DNA of 64,000 nt from Sphingomonadales bacterium (GTDB lineage: Bacteria > Pseudomonadota > Alphaproteobacteria > Sphingomonadales > Sphingomonadaceae): positions 62,001-126,000 of the forward strand of contig JADJGU010000006.1 in NCBI GenBank assembly GCA_016707885.1. Direction: 5' to 3'. The notes under the pieces are model-generated. The model made no database searches, was not told the DNA's origin, and worked only from the letters and a program-made list of their open reading frames with translations. Numbering within the stretch: position 1 is the stretch's first letter; the number at the start of each line of letters is the position of its first letter. A program made the translations under genes and the position numbers. Shown one piece after another: positions 8,389-15,394 of the stretch.

Positions 8389-8903
8389 TGCATATCAAGG
8401 AAGAATTTGCCGAGCGGCACGTGCTGACGCTCACCGTAGATAATGAGGCAGGCACGCTCGCACGCATTGCGGGCATGTTCACCGCTCGCGGCTATAATAT
8501 CGACAGCTTGACCGTGGCCGATATTTCGGAAGACCATGCGATCAGCCGCATCACTATCGTGACCAAGGGGCCGCCGGAGGTTATCGACCAGATCATCGCC
8601 CAATGCGAACGCCTGGTTCCAGTGCACAAGGTTACCGACCTGACCGATGCTGGCCCGCATGTCGAACGCGAACTGGCGTTGGTAAAGGTTTCGGGTGCAG
8701 GCGACAAACGGGTCGAAGCCATGCGCTTGGCCGACATCTACCGCGCCCGTGTGATCGACGCGACCGTTTCGAGCTTCATTTTCGAGATCACCGGTGGACC
8801 GGACAAGATCGACACCTTTGTTGCGCTGATGCGCGAACTGGGATTGGTCGAAGTCGGGCGCACCGGCATCGTCGGGCTGATGCGCGGCAGCGAAGCAAGC
8901 TAA
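8388..8903 (+). CDS. ilvH: Acetolactate synthase regulatory small subunit
   Basis: A 171-residue subunit that activates the large subunit and mediates valine feedback inhibition. The N-terminal ACT domain has RHVLTLTVDNEAGTLARIAG and FTARGYNIDSLTV, typical of IlvH/IlvN. The C-terminal ALS_ss_C domain runs to the end (EVGRTGIVGLMRG). Its length is normal for the alphaproteobacterial family. It is translationally coupled to ilvI by a 1-nt overlap. Confidence 0.95.
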   Translation: MHIKEEFAERHVLTLTVDNEAGTLARIAGMFTARGYNIDSLTVADISEDHAISRITIVTKGPPEVIDQIIAQCERLVPVHKVTDLTDAGPHVERELALVKVSGAGDKRVEAMRLADIYRARVIDATVSSFIFEITGGPDKIDTFVALMRELGLVEVGRTGIVGLMRGSEAS

Positions 8904-8946
8904 TTCAGGCCTCTGGCCAACACTTCAAAACAGGAAAGCGAATATC

Positions 8947-9966
8947 ATGAAGGTTTATTACGACGCAGATTGCGACTTGGGCCTGATCAAGGACAAGAAG
9001 GTCGCTATCGTTGGTTATGGCAGCCAGGGCCACGCCCATGCGCAGAATCTGCGCGACAGCGGCGTGAAGGATGTGGCCATCGCACTCCGCCCCGGATCGG
9101 CAACTGCTTCCAAGGCTGAAGGCGCAGGCTTCAAGGTGCTCTCGAACGCCGAAGCGGCTGCTTGGGCCGATGTTGTTATGATCCTCGCCCCTGACGAGCA
9201 TCAGGCAGCCATCTATGCGGACGACCTGCACGCCAATATGAAGCAGGGCGCGGCCCTCGCCTTCGCGCACGGCCTAAACATCCATTTCGGCCTTATCGAG
9301 CCGCGCGCAGACCTCGACGTGATCATGATCGCGCCCAAGGGCCCCGGCCACACCGTGCGTAGCGAATATCAAAAGGGTGGCGGCGTCCCCTGCCTGATCG
9401 CAGTCGACAAAGATGTATCGGGTAACGCGCATGACGTAGCGCTTGCTTATGCCAGCGCCGTCGGTGGCGGCCGTTCGGGCATCATCGAAACCAATTTCCG
9501 CGAGGAATGCGAAACCGACCTGTTCGGCGAGCAGGCCGTGCTGTGCGGCGGCATCACCCACCTGATCCAGGCCGGTTTCGAAACGCTGGTCGAGGCGGGC
9601 TACGCCCCCGAAATGGCCTATTTCGAATGCCTCCACGAAACCAAGCTGATCGTCGACCTGCTTTATGAAGGCGGCATCGCCAATATGCGCTATTCGATCT
9701 CGAACACCGCGGAATATGGCGACATCACCACCGGTCCGCGTATCATCACCGAAGAGACCAAATGGGAAATGAAGCGGGTGCTGGAAGACATTCAATCAGG
9801 CCGTTTCGTGAAGAACTTCGTGCTCGACAACCGTGCTGGCCAGCCCGAGCTGAAAGCAGCGCGCAAGGCGGCGGCAGCGCACCCCATCGAAGAAACAGGT
9901 GCTCGCCTGCGTGCGATGATGCCCTGGATTGCGAAGAACAAGCTGGTCGACAAGGCCAAGAACTAG
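8947..9966 (+). CDS. ilvC: Ketol-acid reductoisomerase (NADP+)
   Basis: A 339-residue class I enzyme that isomerises and reduces acetolactate to dihydroxyisovalerate. The Rossmann motif GYGSQGHAHA is near residue 25. MIAPKGPGHTVR and the helical C-terminal domain with EECETDLFGEQAVLCGG (metal-binding Asp/Glu) are conserved. GGAAAGCG precedes the ATG. It is the last gene of the ilvIHC operon, with a strong terminator about 30 bp after the stop. Confidence 0.96.
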   Translation: MKVYYDADCDLGLIKDKKVAIVGYGSQGHAHAQNLRDSGVKDVAIALRPGSATASKAEGAGFKVLSNAEAAAWADVVMILAPDEHQAAIYADDLHANMKQGAALAFAHGLNIHFGLIEPRADLDVIMIAPKGPGHTVRSEYQKGGGVPCLIAVDKDVSGNAHDVALAYASAVGGGRSGIIETNFREECETDLFGEQAVLCGGITHLIQAGFETLVEAGYAPEMAYFECLHETKLIVDLLYEGGIANMRYSISNTAEYGDITTGPRIITEETKWEMKRVLEDIQSGRFVKNFVLDNRAGQPELKAARKAAAAHPIEETGARLRAMMPWIAKNKLVDKAKN

Positions 9967-9996
9967 GCAATTGGCCGCAAGGCTGTTGACTTTCAG

Positions 9997-10030
9997 GGGG
10001 ATGGGGCAACACATGCTCCATCCCCTTCTT
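9997..10030 (+). terminator. Rho-independent terminator of ilvIHC
   Basis: GGGGATGGGGC (9997-10007) pairs with GCTCCATCCCC (10015-10025), 11 bp with one G-U pair and a 7-nt loop, followed by TTCTT. Confidence 0.8.
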
Positions 10031-10044
10031 AGTTGGAGCCCAAG

Positions 10045-10662
10045 ATGCGCAAATTCCTGATCGCCATGCCCCTCATTTTCGCGGCACCGCTGTTGGCGCA
10101 GCAGGATGCCGCTCCGCAGCTTCCCGGGGCTGCTGATGCTGCACGCGTCGCCGCCGGAACCTATCTTGTCGACAGCCGACACACGCAGGTCAACTGGCAG
10201 GTCAACCATTTCGGTTTCAACGATTATTTCGGCCTGTTCGGTGATGTGAAAGGTACGTTGCAGATCGATCCGGCCAATCCGGCTGCTTCAAAAGTGGATG
10301 TGACCATCCCCATCGCCTCGGTCGCCACATCAAGCCAGGGTTTGACGGACCATCTGAAAACTGCCGATTTCTTCGACGTCGCGAAATATGACAGCGCACG
10401 CTTTGTTTCAACCAGCGTTATTGTTGATGGGCAAAAGGCCATCATCAAGGGCGACTTGACGATGCTGGGCGTTACCAAGCCTGTCGAACTTGAAACGCGC
10501 TTCGAAGGCGCGGGCAACAATCCAATGAACAAGAAAGCCACCATCGGCTTTCACGCTGCCACTACGATCAAGCGCAGCGAATGGGGCATGACCAAATATG
10601 TCCCGATGGTCGGCGACGATGTTAAATTGCGGGTCAGTGTTGCTTTCGAAAAGGAAGGCTGA
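10045..10662 (+). CDS. YceI-family periplasmic protein
   Basis: A 205-residue protein with a signal peptide (MRKFLIAMPLIFAAPLLAQQ) and one YceI lipocalin-like domain (about residues 40-205). TYLVDSRHTQVNWQVNHFGF is the usual domain start. The fold binds long isoprenoid or fatty-acyl ligands; the cellular role is mostly unknown. The ATG at 10045 is preceded by TTGGAG at the right distance, so the earlier in-frame TTG at 10033 is part of the ribosome binding site. It converges tail to tail with the GNAT gene, the two stops being adjacent within GGCTGATCAGCC. Confidence 0.88.
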   Translation: MRKFLIAMPLIFAAPLLAQQDAAPQLPGAADAARVAAGTYLVDSRHTQVNWQVNHFGFNDYFGLFGDVKGTLQIDPANPAASKVDVTIPIASVATSSQGLTDHLKTADFFDVAKYDSARFVSTSVIVDGQKAIIKGDLTMLGVTKPVELETRFEGAGNNPMNKKATIGFHAATTIKRSEWGMTKYVPMVGDDVKLRVSVAFEKEG

Positions 10663-11133
10663 TCAGCCTCGATAAGTCATCGCAACATCGCAGCGGGCAT
10701 ATTGGTGCTGTGCTTCGGCCAGCAAGTCCGCATCATGTTCGAAGCCGCATTTTTCGTAGAGATGAATTGCGGCTTCGCATTTTTTGTTGGTCAATAAATA
10801 GAGCCGTTCGGGTGCCATTGAAACAGCCCTTTCAATGAGCGCATTGAGCAGAAACTCGCCTGCTTTCAATCCTCGCAAGTCGGAACGCACACCCATTTTG
10901 GTCAATTCGAGCTGGCCGGGCTCAGACCGTTTCAGCGCGCCGGCACCGACGATTCCCCTGCCCTCAACCTCGACAAATAATATGTCGCCATCCTTGTCGA
11001 TGATTGTTGCGCGGGGATTTTGGAGGACGTGGCGATCCACATCCTCCATCTCGAACATGCCGCTTATCCACTCTTCGTTGATGTCGTGGAACAGCGGCGC
11101 AAGTTCGTCGCGAAATTCGACGATACGTAGCAT
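10663..11133 (-). CDS. GNAT-family N-acetyltransferase
   Basis: A 156-residue acetyltransferase. The acetyl-CoA-binding region is visible as LTKMGVRSDLRGLKAGEFLL (motif A) followed by AIHLYEKCGFEHDADLL, which is the usual motif B. An IDKDGDILFVEVEGR strand lies before it. The acceptor is unknown. The ATG at 11133 overlaps the stop of the upstream nitronate monooxygenase gene by one base (TGATG), so the two form a coupled pair. Confidence 0.85.
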   Translation of the reverse strand: MLRIVEFRDELAPLFHDINEEWISGMFEMEDVDRHVLQNPRATIIDKDGDILFVEVEGRGIVGAGALKRSEPGQLELTKMGVRSDLRGLKAGEFLLNALIERAVSMAPERLYLLTNKKCEAAIHLYEKCGFEHDADLLAEAQHQYARCDVAMTYRG

Positions 11134-12110
11134 CACCAACCTTTGCGATAAGCTCCATCAAGCCGCGCCTTGGCCGCACGATATTCGCGCTCCAACCGGT
11201 CGACCATGTCCCCTACCGACTGCACTTCCTTGACCGCACCAATGCCCTGACCAGAACCCCAGATGTCCTTCCAGGCCTTGGCTTCGGTGTTGCCGCCGGA
11301 ACCGAAGTTCATCGTGCTGATATCGCCCTTGGGCAGGTTGTCCGGATCCATGCCAGCCTTGACGATCGACTGGCGCAGATAGTTTCCATGCACGCCGGTG
11401 AAGAGGTCTGAGTATACAATATCACTCGCCTTCGCTTCGACGATGTTTTCCTTATAGCCCTCAACCGCATTGGCTTCCTTGGTCGCAATAAACGCACTGC
11501 CGATATAGGCGAAATCGGCGCCCATCGCCTGTGCAGCGAGGATCGATTGGCCGTGTGCAATCGAACCCGACAGCGCGACGGGGCCGTCAAACCACTCGCG
11601 GATTTCCTGCATCAGAGCAAAGGGCGAAGTTGTGCCTGCATGACCGCCAGCGCCAGCGGCTACCGGAATAAGGCCATCTGCGCCCTTTTCGATGGCCTTG
11701 TGCGCGAAGCGATCATCGATCACATCGTGCAGGGTGATACCGCCCCAGGCATGGACTGCCTGGTTCAGATCCTCGCGCGCACCCAGCGAAGTGATAGTCA
11801 CTGGCACCTGCCATTTGGCGCAGATCGAAATATCCTCTTCCAACCGGTTATTTGAACGGTGCACGATCTGGTTGACGGCATAAGGCGCCGCCGGGCGATC
11901 CGGATTGTCGCGGTTATGCGCCGCCAATTCTTCGGTAATCTGATGCAACCACTCGTCGAGTTGGCTTGCCGGACGAGCGTTGAGTGCCGGGAAGCTGCCT
12001 ACGACGCCCGCCTTGCACTGCGCAATCACCAGCTCGGGTCCGGACACGATAAAAAGCGGCGAACCGATCACCGGCAAGCGGAGATTATCAAAAATGGCAG
12101 GCAACGACAT
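11133..12110 (-). CDS. Nitronate monooxygenase-like FMN enzyme
   Basis: A 325-residue TIM-barrel flavoprotein of the nitronate monooxygenase/2-nitropropane dioxygenase family, which oxidises alkyl nitronates; the true substrate may differ. The N-terminal PVIGSPLFIVSGPELVIAQC and the phosphate-binding AGAGGHAGTTSPFAL are characteristic. ALSGSIAHGQSILAAQAMGA forms the second phosphate loop. GGAG is six bases before the ATG at 12110, which is preferred over an in-frame TTG at 12116. The gene is followed by an overlapping GNAT gene, and an inverted repeat lies just upstream. Confidence 0.88.
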   Translation of the reverse strand: MSLPAIFDNLRLPVIGSPLFIVSGPELVIAQCKAGVVGSFPALNARPASQLDEWLHQITEELAAHNRDNPDRPAAPYAVNQIVHRSNNRLEEDISICAKWQVPVTITSLGAREDLNQAVHAWGGITLHDVIDDRFAHKAIEKGADGLIPVAAGAGGHAGTTSPFALMQEIREWFDGPVALSGSIAHGQSILAAQAMGADFAYIGSAFIATKEANAVEGYKENIVEAKASDIVYSDLFTGVHGNYLRQSIVKAGMDPDNLPKGDISTMNFGSGGNTEAKAWKDIWGSGQGIGAVKEVQSVGDMVDRLEREYRAAKARLDGAYRKGW

Positions 12111-12123
12111 CGGCAACTCCTAA

Positions 12124-12145
12124 GGCTTAATCACTTGTTTAAGCC
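12124..12145. promoter_or_regulatory. Inverted repeat between leuA and the nitronate monooxygenase gene
   Basis: GGCTTAA and TTAAGCC arms (7 bp) are separated by 8 bases, 14 bp upstream of the nitronate monooxygenase ATG. There is no T-run on the minus strand, so an operator is more likely than a terminator for leuA. Confidence 0.4.
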
Positions 12146-12171
12146 GTAAAGAGCGTAACGCCCTGCCCTTG

Positions 12172-13833
12172 TCAAATGCCGTTTGCAGCACTCAGTAGCG
12201 CACGCACGGTTGCCGTAGCGACATCGGTATCGATACCTGCGCCAAAAAGACTGCGTCCATCGGCGGTGCGGCATTCGACATAGGCTGCGGCCTGCGCGCC
12301 GGCGCCGTGACCAATGGCATGTTCGCTATAGTCAACGATATCCATTTCCGGTCCGCCATGGTCGGCAAGCGCTGCAATCACGCTAGACATCAGGCCATTG
12401 CCGCGCCCGGAAAGGCTTCGGAACTCCCCGTCCACTTTCAATTTGCCGACAAAAATCCGATCCGTGCCCGAATGGTTTTCAGCATAATCGAACAGTTCGA
12501 AACGTCCCGATTTGGTAATGAAATAGCGGTCCTGAAAAGCACCCCAAATGTCAGCAGAGGTCAGCTCACGACCGGTCGTGTCCGAAAGCTCCTGCACGGT
12601 ACGCGAGAAATCGGCTTGCATCTTCTTGGGAAGCTTCAGACCATAATCCTGCTCGAGTACCCAGGCGACGCCACCCTTGCCCGACTGCGAATTGACACGA
12701 ATGACGGCTTCGTAACTGCGTCCGAGGTCGGCAGGATCGATGGGAAGATAGGGTACTTCCCATATCTCGTCATTGCGCTTCGCCTGATGCGCAAATCCCT
12801 TTTTGATCGCGTCCTGATGACTTCCCGAGAAAGCCGTGAACACCAATTCGCCGGCATAGGGATGGCGCGGATGGACAGGCAGTTGGTTGCAATATTCGAC
12901 TGTCTGGATGACTTCGTCGATATCCGAGAAATCGAGGCCGGGATGCAGCCCTTGCGTGTACATGTTCAGCGCAACGGTAACCAGGTCGACATTGCCGGTT
13001 CGTTCGCCGTTGCCGAACAGGCAGCCTTCGACACGGTCACCACCAGCCAGCAGACCCAGCTCGGTTGCAGCAATACCTGTGCCTCGATCGTTATGCGTAT
13101 GGAGACTGATAACGACGGCCTCACGGTTCGGAATATTGCGCCCAAAATATTCGATCTGGTCAGCATAGATGTTGGGCATTGCCGCTTCGACCGTAGCCGG
13201 CAGATTGAAAATGATCGGCTTTTCAGCCGTCGGCTTCAGGATTTCCATCACCGCGGTGCAAACTTCGAGGCTGAAGTCGAGTTCGGCGGTCGAGAAGGTT
13301 TCGGGCGAATATTCAAAATGCCAATCGGTCTGCGGATATTTCGCTGCCTGTTCGGCCAAGATTTGCGCGCCTTCAATGGCAATGGCTTTCACACCCGGCT
13401 TGTCGAGATTGAATACGATATTGCGCCAAGCCGGCGAGACTGCGTTGTACAAGTGGACGATCGCTGTCTTGGCACCAGCCATAGCTTCGAACGTCTTTTC
13501 AATCAGATCGCGGCGGGACTGTGTCAGGCTCTGGATCGCCACATCATCCGGGATACGGCCACCATCGACCAGTGCACGGATGAAATCGAAATCGGTTGCC
13601 CCCGATGACGGGAAGCCAACCTCGATTTCCTTGATACCCACCTTAACCAGCAGATCAAAAAAGCGGTTCTTTTTCTCCGCGCCCATTGGGTCGATAAGTG
13701 CCTGGTTGCCGTCCCGAAGGTCGGTAGAAAGCCAACGCGGCGCCTTATCGATGGTTCGGCTGGGCCATTGGCGATCAGGCAAGTCTATTTGCGGAAAAGG
13801 TCGATACTTACGCGAAGGGTCATTGAGCATCAT
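12172..13833 (-). CDS. leuA: 2-isopropylmalate synthase
   Basis: A 553-residue enzyme condensing 2-oxoisovalerate and acetyl-CoA, the first committed step to leucine. The HMGL-like barrel starts with APRWLSTDLRDGNQAL and contains SLHTHNDRGTGIAATE (metal-binding His residues). The C-terminal LeuA regulatory domain (about residues 430-553) carries leucine feedback inhibition. The length fits the long form beginning MMLNDPSRKYRPF. It is preceded by a leucine-rich leader peptide and alternative hairpins, so transcription or translation is probably attenuated by charged tRNA-Leu. Confidence 0.95.
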   Translation of the reverse strand: MMLNDPSRKYRPFPQIDLPDRQWPSRTIDKAPRWLSTDLRDGNQALIDPMGAEKKNRFFDLLVKVGIKEIEVGFPSSGATDFDFIRALVDGGRIPDDVAIQSLTQSRRDLIEKTFEAMAGAKTAIVHLYNAVSPAWRNIVFNLDKPGVKAIAIEGAQILAEQAAKYPQTDWHFEYSPETFSTAELDFSLEVCTAVMEILKPTAEKPIIFNLPATVEAAMPNIYADQIEYFGRNIPNREAVVISLHTHNDRGTGIAATELGLLAGGDRVEGCLFGNGERTGNVDLVTVALNMYTQGLHPGLDFSDIDEVIQTVEYCNQLPVHPRHPYAGELVFTAFSGSHQDAIKKGFAHQAKRNDEIWEVPYLPIDPADLGRSYEAVIRVNSQSGKGGVAWVLEQDYGLKLPKKMQADFSRTVQELSDTTGRELTSADIWGAFQDRYFITKSGRFELFDYAENHSGTDRIFVGKLKVDGEFRSLSGRGNGLMSSVIAALADHGGPEMDIVDYSEHAIGHGAGAQAAAYVECRTADGRSLFGAGIDTDVATATVRALLSAANGI

Positions 13834-13896
13834 GGCGATGGGTGCTTCTAAAAGAGCAGGCGATTGGCCTGGTTATGAGATTCCGGGGTTCAAACA

Positions 13897-13950
13897 GCCC
13901 TTAGGCGGGTGGCAAAGCCTAAGGCCAAGCCCGTACGCGCGCCTAAGGGC
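13897..13950 (-). promoter_or_regulatory. leuA attenuator with mutually exclusive hairpins
   Basis: Three segments compete on the minus-strand RNA. A (13940-13950, GCCCUUAGGCG) overlaps the leader stop codon. B (13917-13926) is GGCCUUAGGC. C (13897-13907) is CGCCUAAGGGC. A and C are perfect 11-nt complements, while B pairs with C through 8 bp (CCUUAGGC/GCCUAAGG). A can also form a local CGCGCC/GGCGCG hairpin. A weak stem (13857-13871) followed by CTCTTTT lies just before leuA and could be the terminator. The layout is that of ribosome-mediated attenuation; which pairing is the off state is not resolved. Confidence 0.7.
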
Positions 13951-13993
13951 GCGTAAGTCGTAGAAGCAGGGAAAGATTGAGCGCTGCGTTCAT
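13943..13993 (-). CDS. leuL: Leucine-rich leader peptide of leuA
   Basis: A 16-codon open frame encoding MNAALNLSLLLRLTRP ends 109 bp before leuA. Six of 16 residues are leucine, including three in a row, using CTC, CTT, CTG and CTA codons. Its TAG stop lies inside an 11-nt segment that can pair with a downstream repeat. This is the arrangement of a leucine-starvation sensor: ribosome stalling at the Leu codons would alter folding of the RNA ahead of leuA. An AAGG about 12 bases upstream is a modest ribosome binding site. The gene name is used by analogy only. Confidence 0.75.
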   Translation of the reverse strand: MNAALNLSLLLRLTRP

Positions 13994-14051
13994 AATGAAG
14001 CGCCTTTTTCACACATTGTTTCCGACGTCCAGCAAAAAAGCGCCGAAAATT

Positions 14052-14504
14052 TCAACTTGGCTGGGTAAACCGAAACAGAAAGTCAGCGTCGCTATCAAGG
14101 CGACGCATGTCAACCGTTGGTTGAAATGGGTGTCGACGGTCAAATGCATCGACTTCCGGACAATTGCGCAATCCCTTACGCAAAGCTCTCAGAAACTGCA
14201 TCAATTGCAGCCTGGACTCACATTCATCCAAAACGGATATCGCCGCCAACCGCTCCGCCACCATCTGATTATAGGCGGGGTGTGGTCCACGATGCAAAGG
14301 AAGGCCAAATGCGGCAGCCATACGTTCGCGACAAGGCAAGGGCATGCCATTCACTCCAAAATCATCGGGATCAAACCCATAGGCTTTTGATTTTTCGAAG
14401 AAAGGCCGAAGCGCGCCCATGTTACAGACTTTGACTGGAATCAGATGATGGCACTGAAAACCGTTAATCTGGCATCTTGCGCGAACGTCCCTGAATGTCG
14501 GCAT
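14052..14504 (-). CDS. AHH-domain (HNH/EndoVII superfamily) nuclease-like protein
   Basis: A 150-residue protein with the AHH-type signature. CHHLIPVKV (His19-His20) is followed by AYGFDPDDFGVNGMPLP (about 41-57) and LPLHRGPHPAYNQMV (His71, His75). This pattern, HH..P, GFD..D..NG..LP and H.G.H..Y, is that of AHH nucleases, first described as toxin tips of polymorphic toxins. Here it is a free-standing domain without signal peptide or delivery domain, with a C-terminal tail rich in Arg/Leu. AAGGA precedes the ATG. It lies 49 bp downstream of a DUF4261-like gene on the same strand. Substrate (DNA or RNA) and role are unknown. Confidence 0.7.
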   Translation of the reverse strand: MPTFRDVRARCQINGFQCHHLIPVKVCNMGALRPFFEKSKAYGFDPDDFGVNGMPLPCRERMAAAFGLPLHRGPHPAYNQMVAERLAAISVLDECESRLQLMQFLRALRKGLRNCPEVDAFDRRHPFQPTVDMRRLDSDADFLFRFTQPS

Positions 14505-14553
14505 GATCTATCCTTCGACATAGAAGATCAACCTGTGCGTAGTTTGGACTTCG

Positions 14554-15318
14554 TCAGCTTCCAGCCCGAACAATCTCCATTTCGGAGCCTATTCGAGCAT
14601 GAACCACCCGCGATTCATCTGTCAGGGTAAGCACGACCAGTTGTTTTCCGTCCAAATCTGATACCGTTTGGTCGGCGGTCAGTGGGCCATTGGTGGCAAT
14701 GTCATGAACAAGGCGAACAATGCGGCGCAACCAGTCTTGCTCACTCCCCTTGTCGACTTCGCATAGTACTTCCTGACCGGAGAACCATGCCAGTCCCTTT
14801 GTTCGAAGCTTGTCTTTTTCCGGCGACCAGATCAGTTGGGTTGTCGCCAAAACGGGAAATGCCCCACCCTCCGCATAATCGCCGACGGTTTCCGCGAAAT
14901 ATGCAGGATCAACCAGCAAATTGCCGGGCGTCCAAAACACCCTGTCAGGACCCAAATGCTTGACCAAAAGAGCTGCAAACTTAAGAAATGCTTGCGCAAT
15001 TTCTGGAAGGTGGTTGCCACCTGTCACATGGTCAGCAAAGTTCAGGGAAAGGACGTCGCCACTCGCTGTGAGTATAGACGAACATAGAATTGGCTGAGCA
15101 TCGACGACGTGCTCAGGGATCTCTGCTTGGCACAAAGCGAACTGCAAGCCATTCCAAACCAGACTATGATCGGATCGGGAAACCGACGGCAACGCACGTG
15201 ATACTGCGCCATCAGAATCAAGCAAGAACTCGTCAATGCCGGCAATCACTTTGGCGGCATTGCAGCTGAATATTAGATATAGCGGGCTTTGCCGTTCCAC
15301 TATCTGCCCAATCGCCAC
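14554..15318 (-). CDS. DUF4261-like protein of unknown function
   Basis: A 254-residue soluble protein without signal peptide. The stretches RVFWTPGNLLVDPAYF (about residues 140-155) and TKGLAWFSGQEVLCEV recall DUF4261-family proteins, but the match is from memory and weak. No catalytic motif is evident. The start is a GTG at 15318 without a strong ribosome binding site. It is followed after 49 bp by the AHH nuclease-like gene, so the two are probably co-expressed. Base composition looks lower in GC than the neighbouring core genes, suggesting later acquisition. An immunity or partner role for the nuclease is only a guess. Confidence 0.55.
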   Translation of the reverse strand: MAIGQIVERQSPLYLIFSCNAAKVIAGIDEFLLDSDGAVSRALPSVSRSDHSLVWNGLQFALCQAEIPEHVVDAQPILCSSILTASGDVLSLNFADHVTGGNHLPEIAQAFLKFAALLVKHLGPDRVFWTPGNLLVDPAYFAETVGDYAEGGAFPVLATTQLIWSPEKDKLRTKGLAWFSGQEVLCEVDKGSEQDWLRRIVRLVHDIATNGPLTADQTVSDLDGKQLVVLTLTDESRVVHARIGSEMEIVRAGS

Positions 15319-15394
15319 AGTTCTTTATTTGTTCTTATTGGCAAACAACCATGGATGCAACCTTGACCGCTTTGTGAAATTGCTCCGAAATGGA

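Noticed and set aside
10657..10668. GGCTGATCAGCC palindrome at the yceI/GNAT junction as a bidirectional terminator
   Set aside because: Only 6-bp arms with no loop and no T-runs; it merely contains the two adjacent stop codons.
12307..13608. 433-codon open frame on the plus strand
   Set aside because: It lies wholly antisense to leuA, has no recognisable domain and results from codon bias of the real gene.
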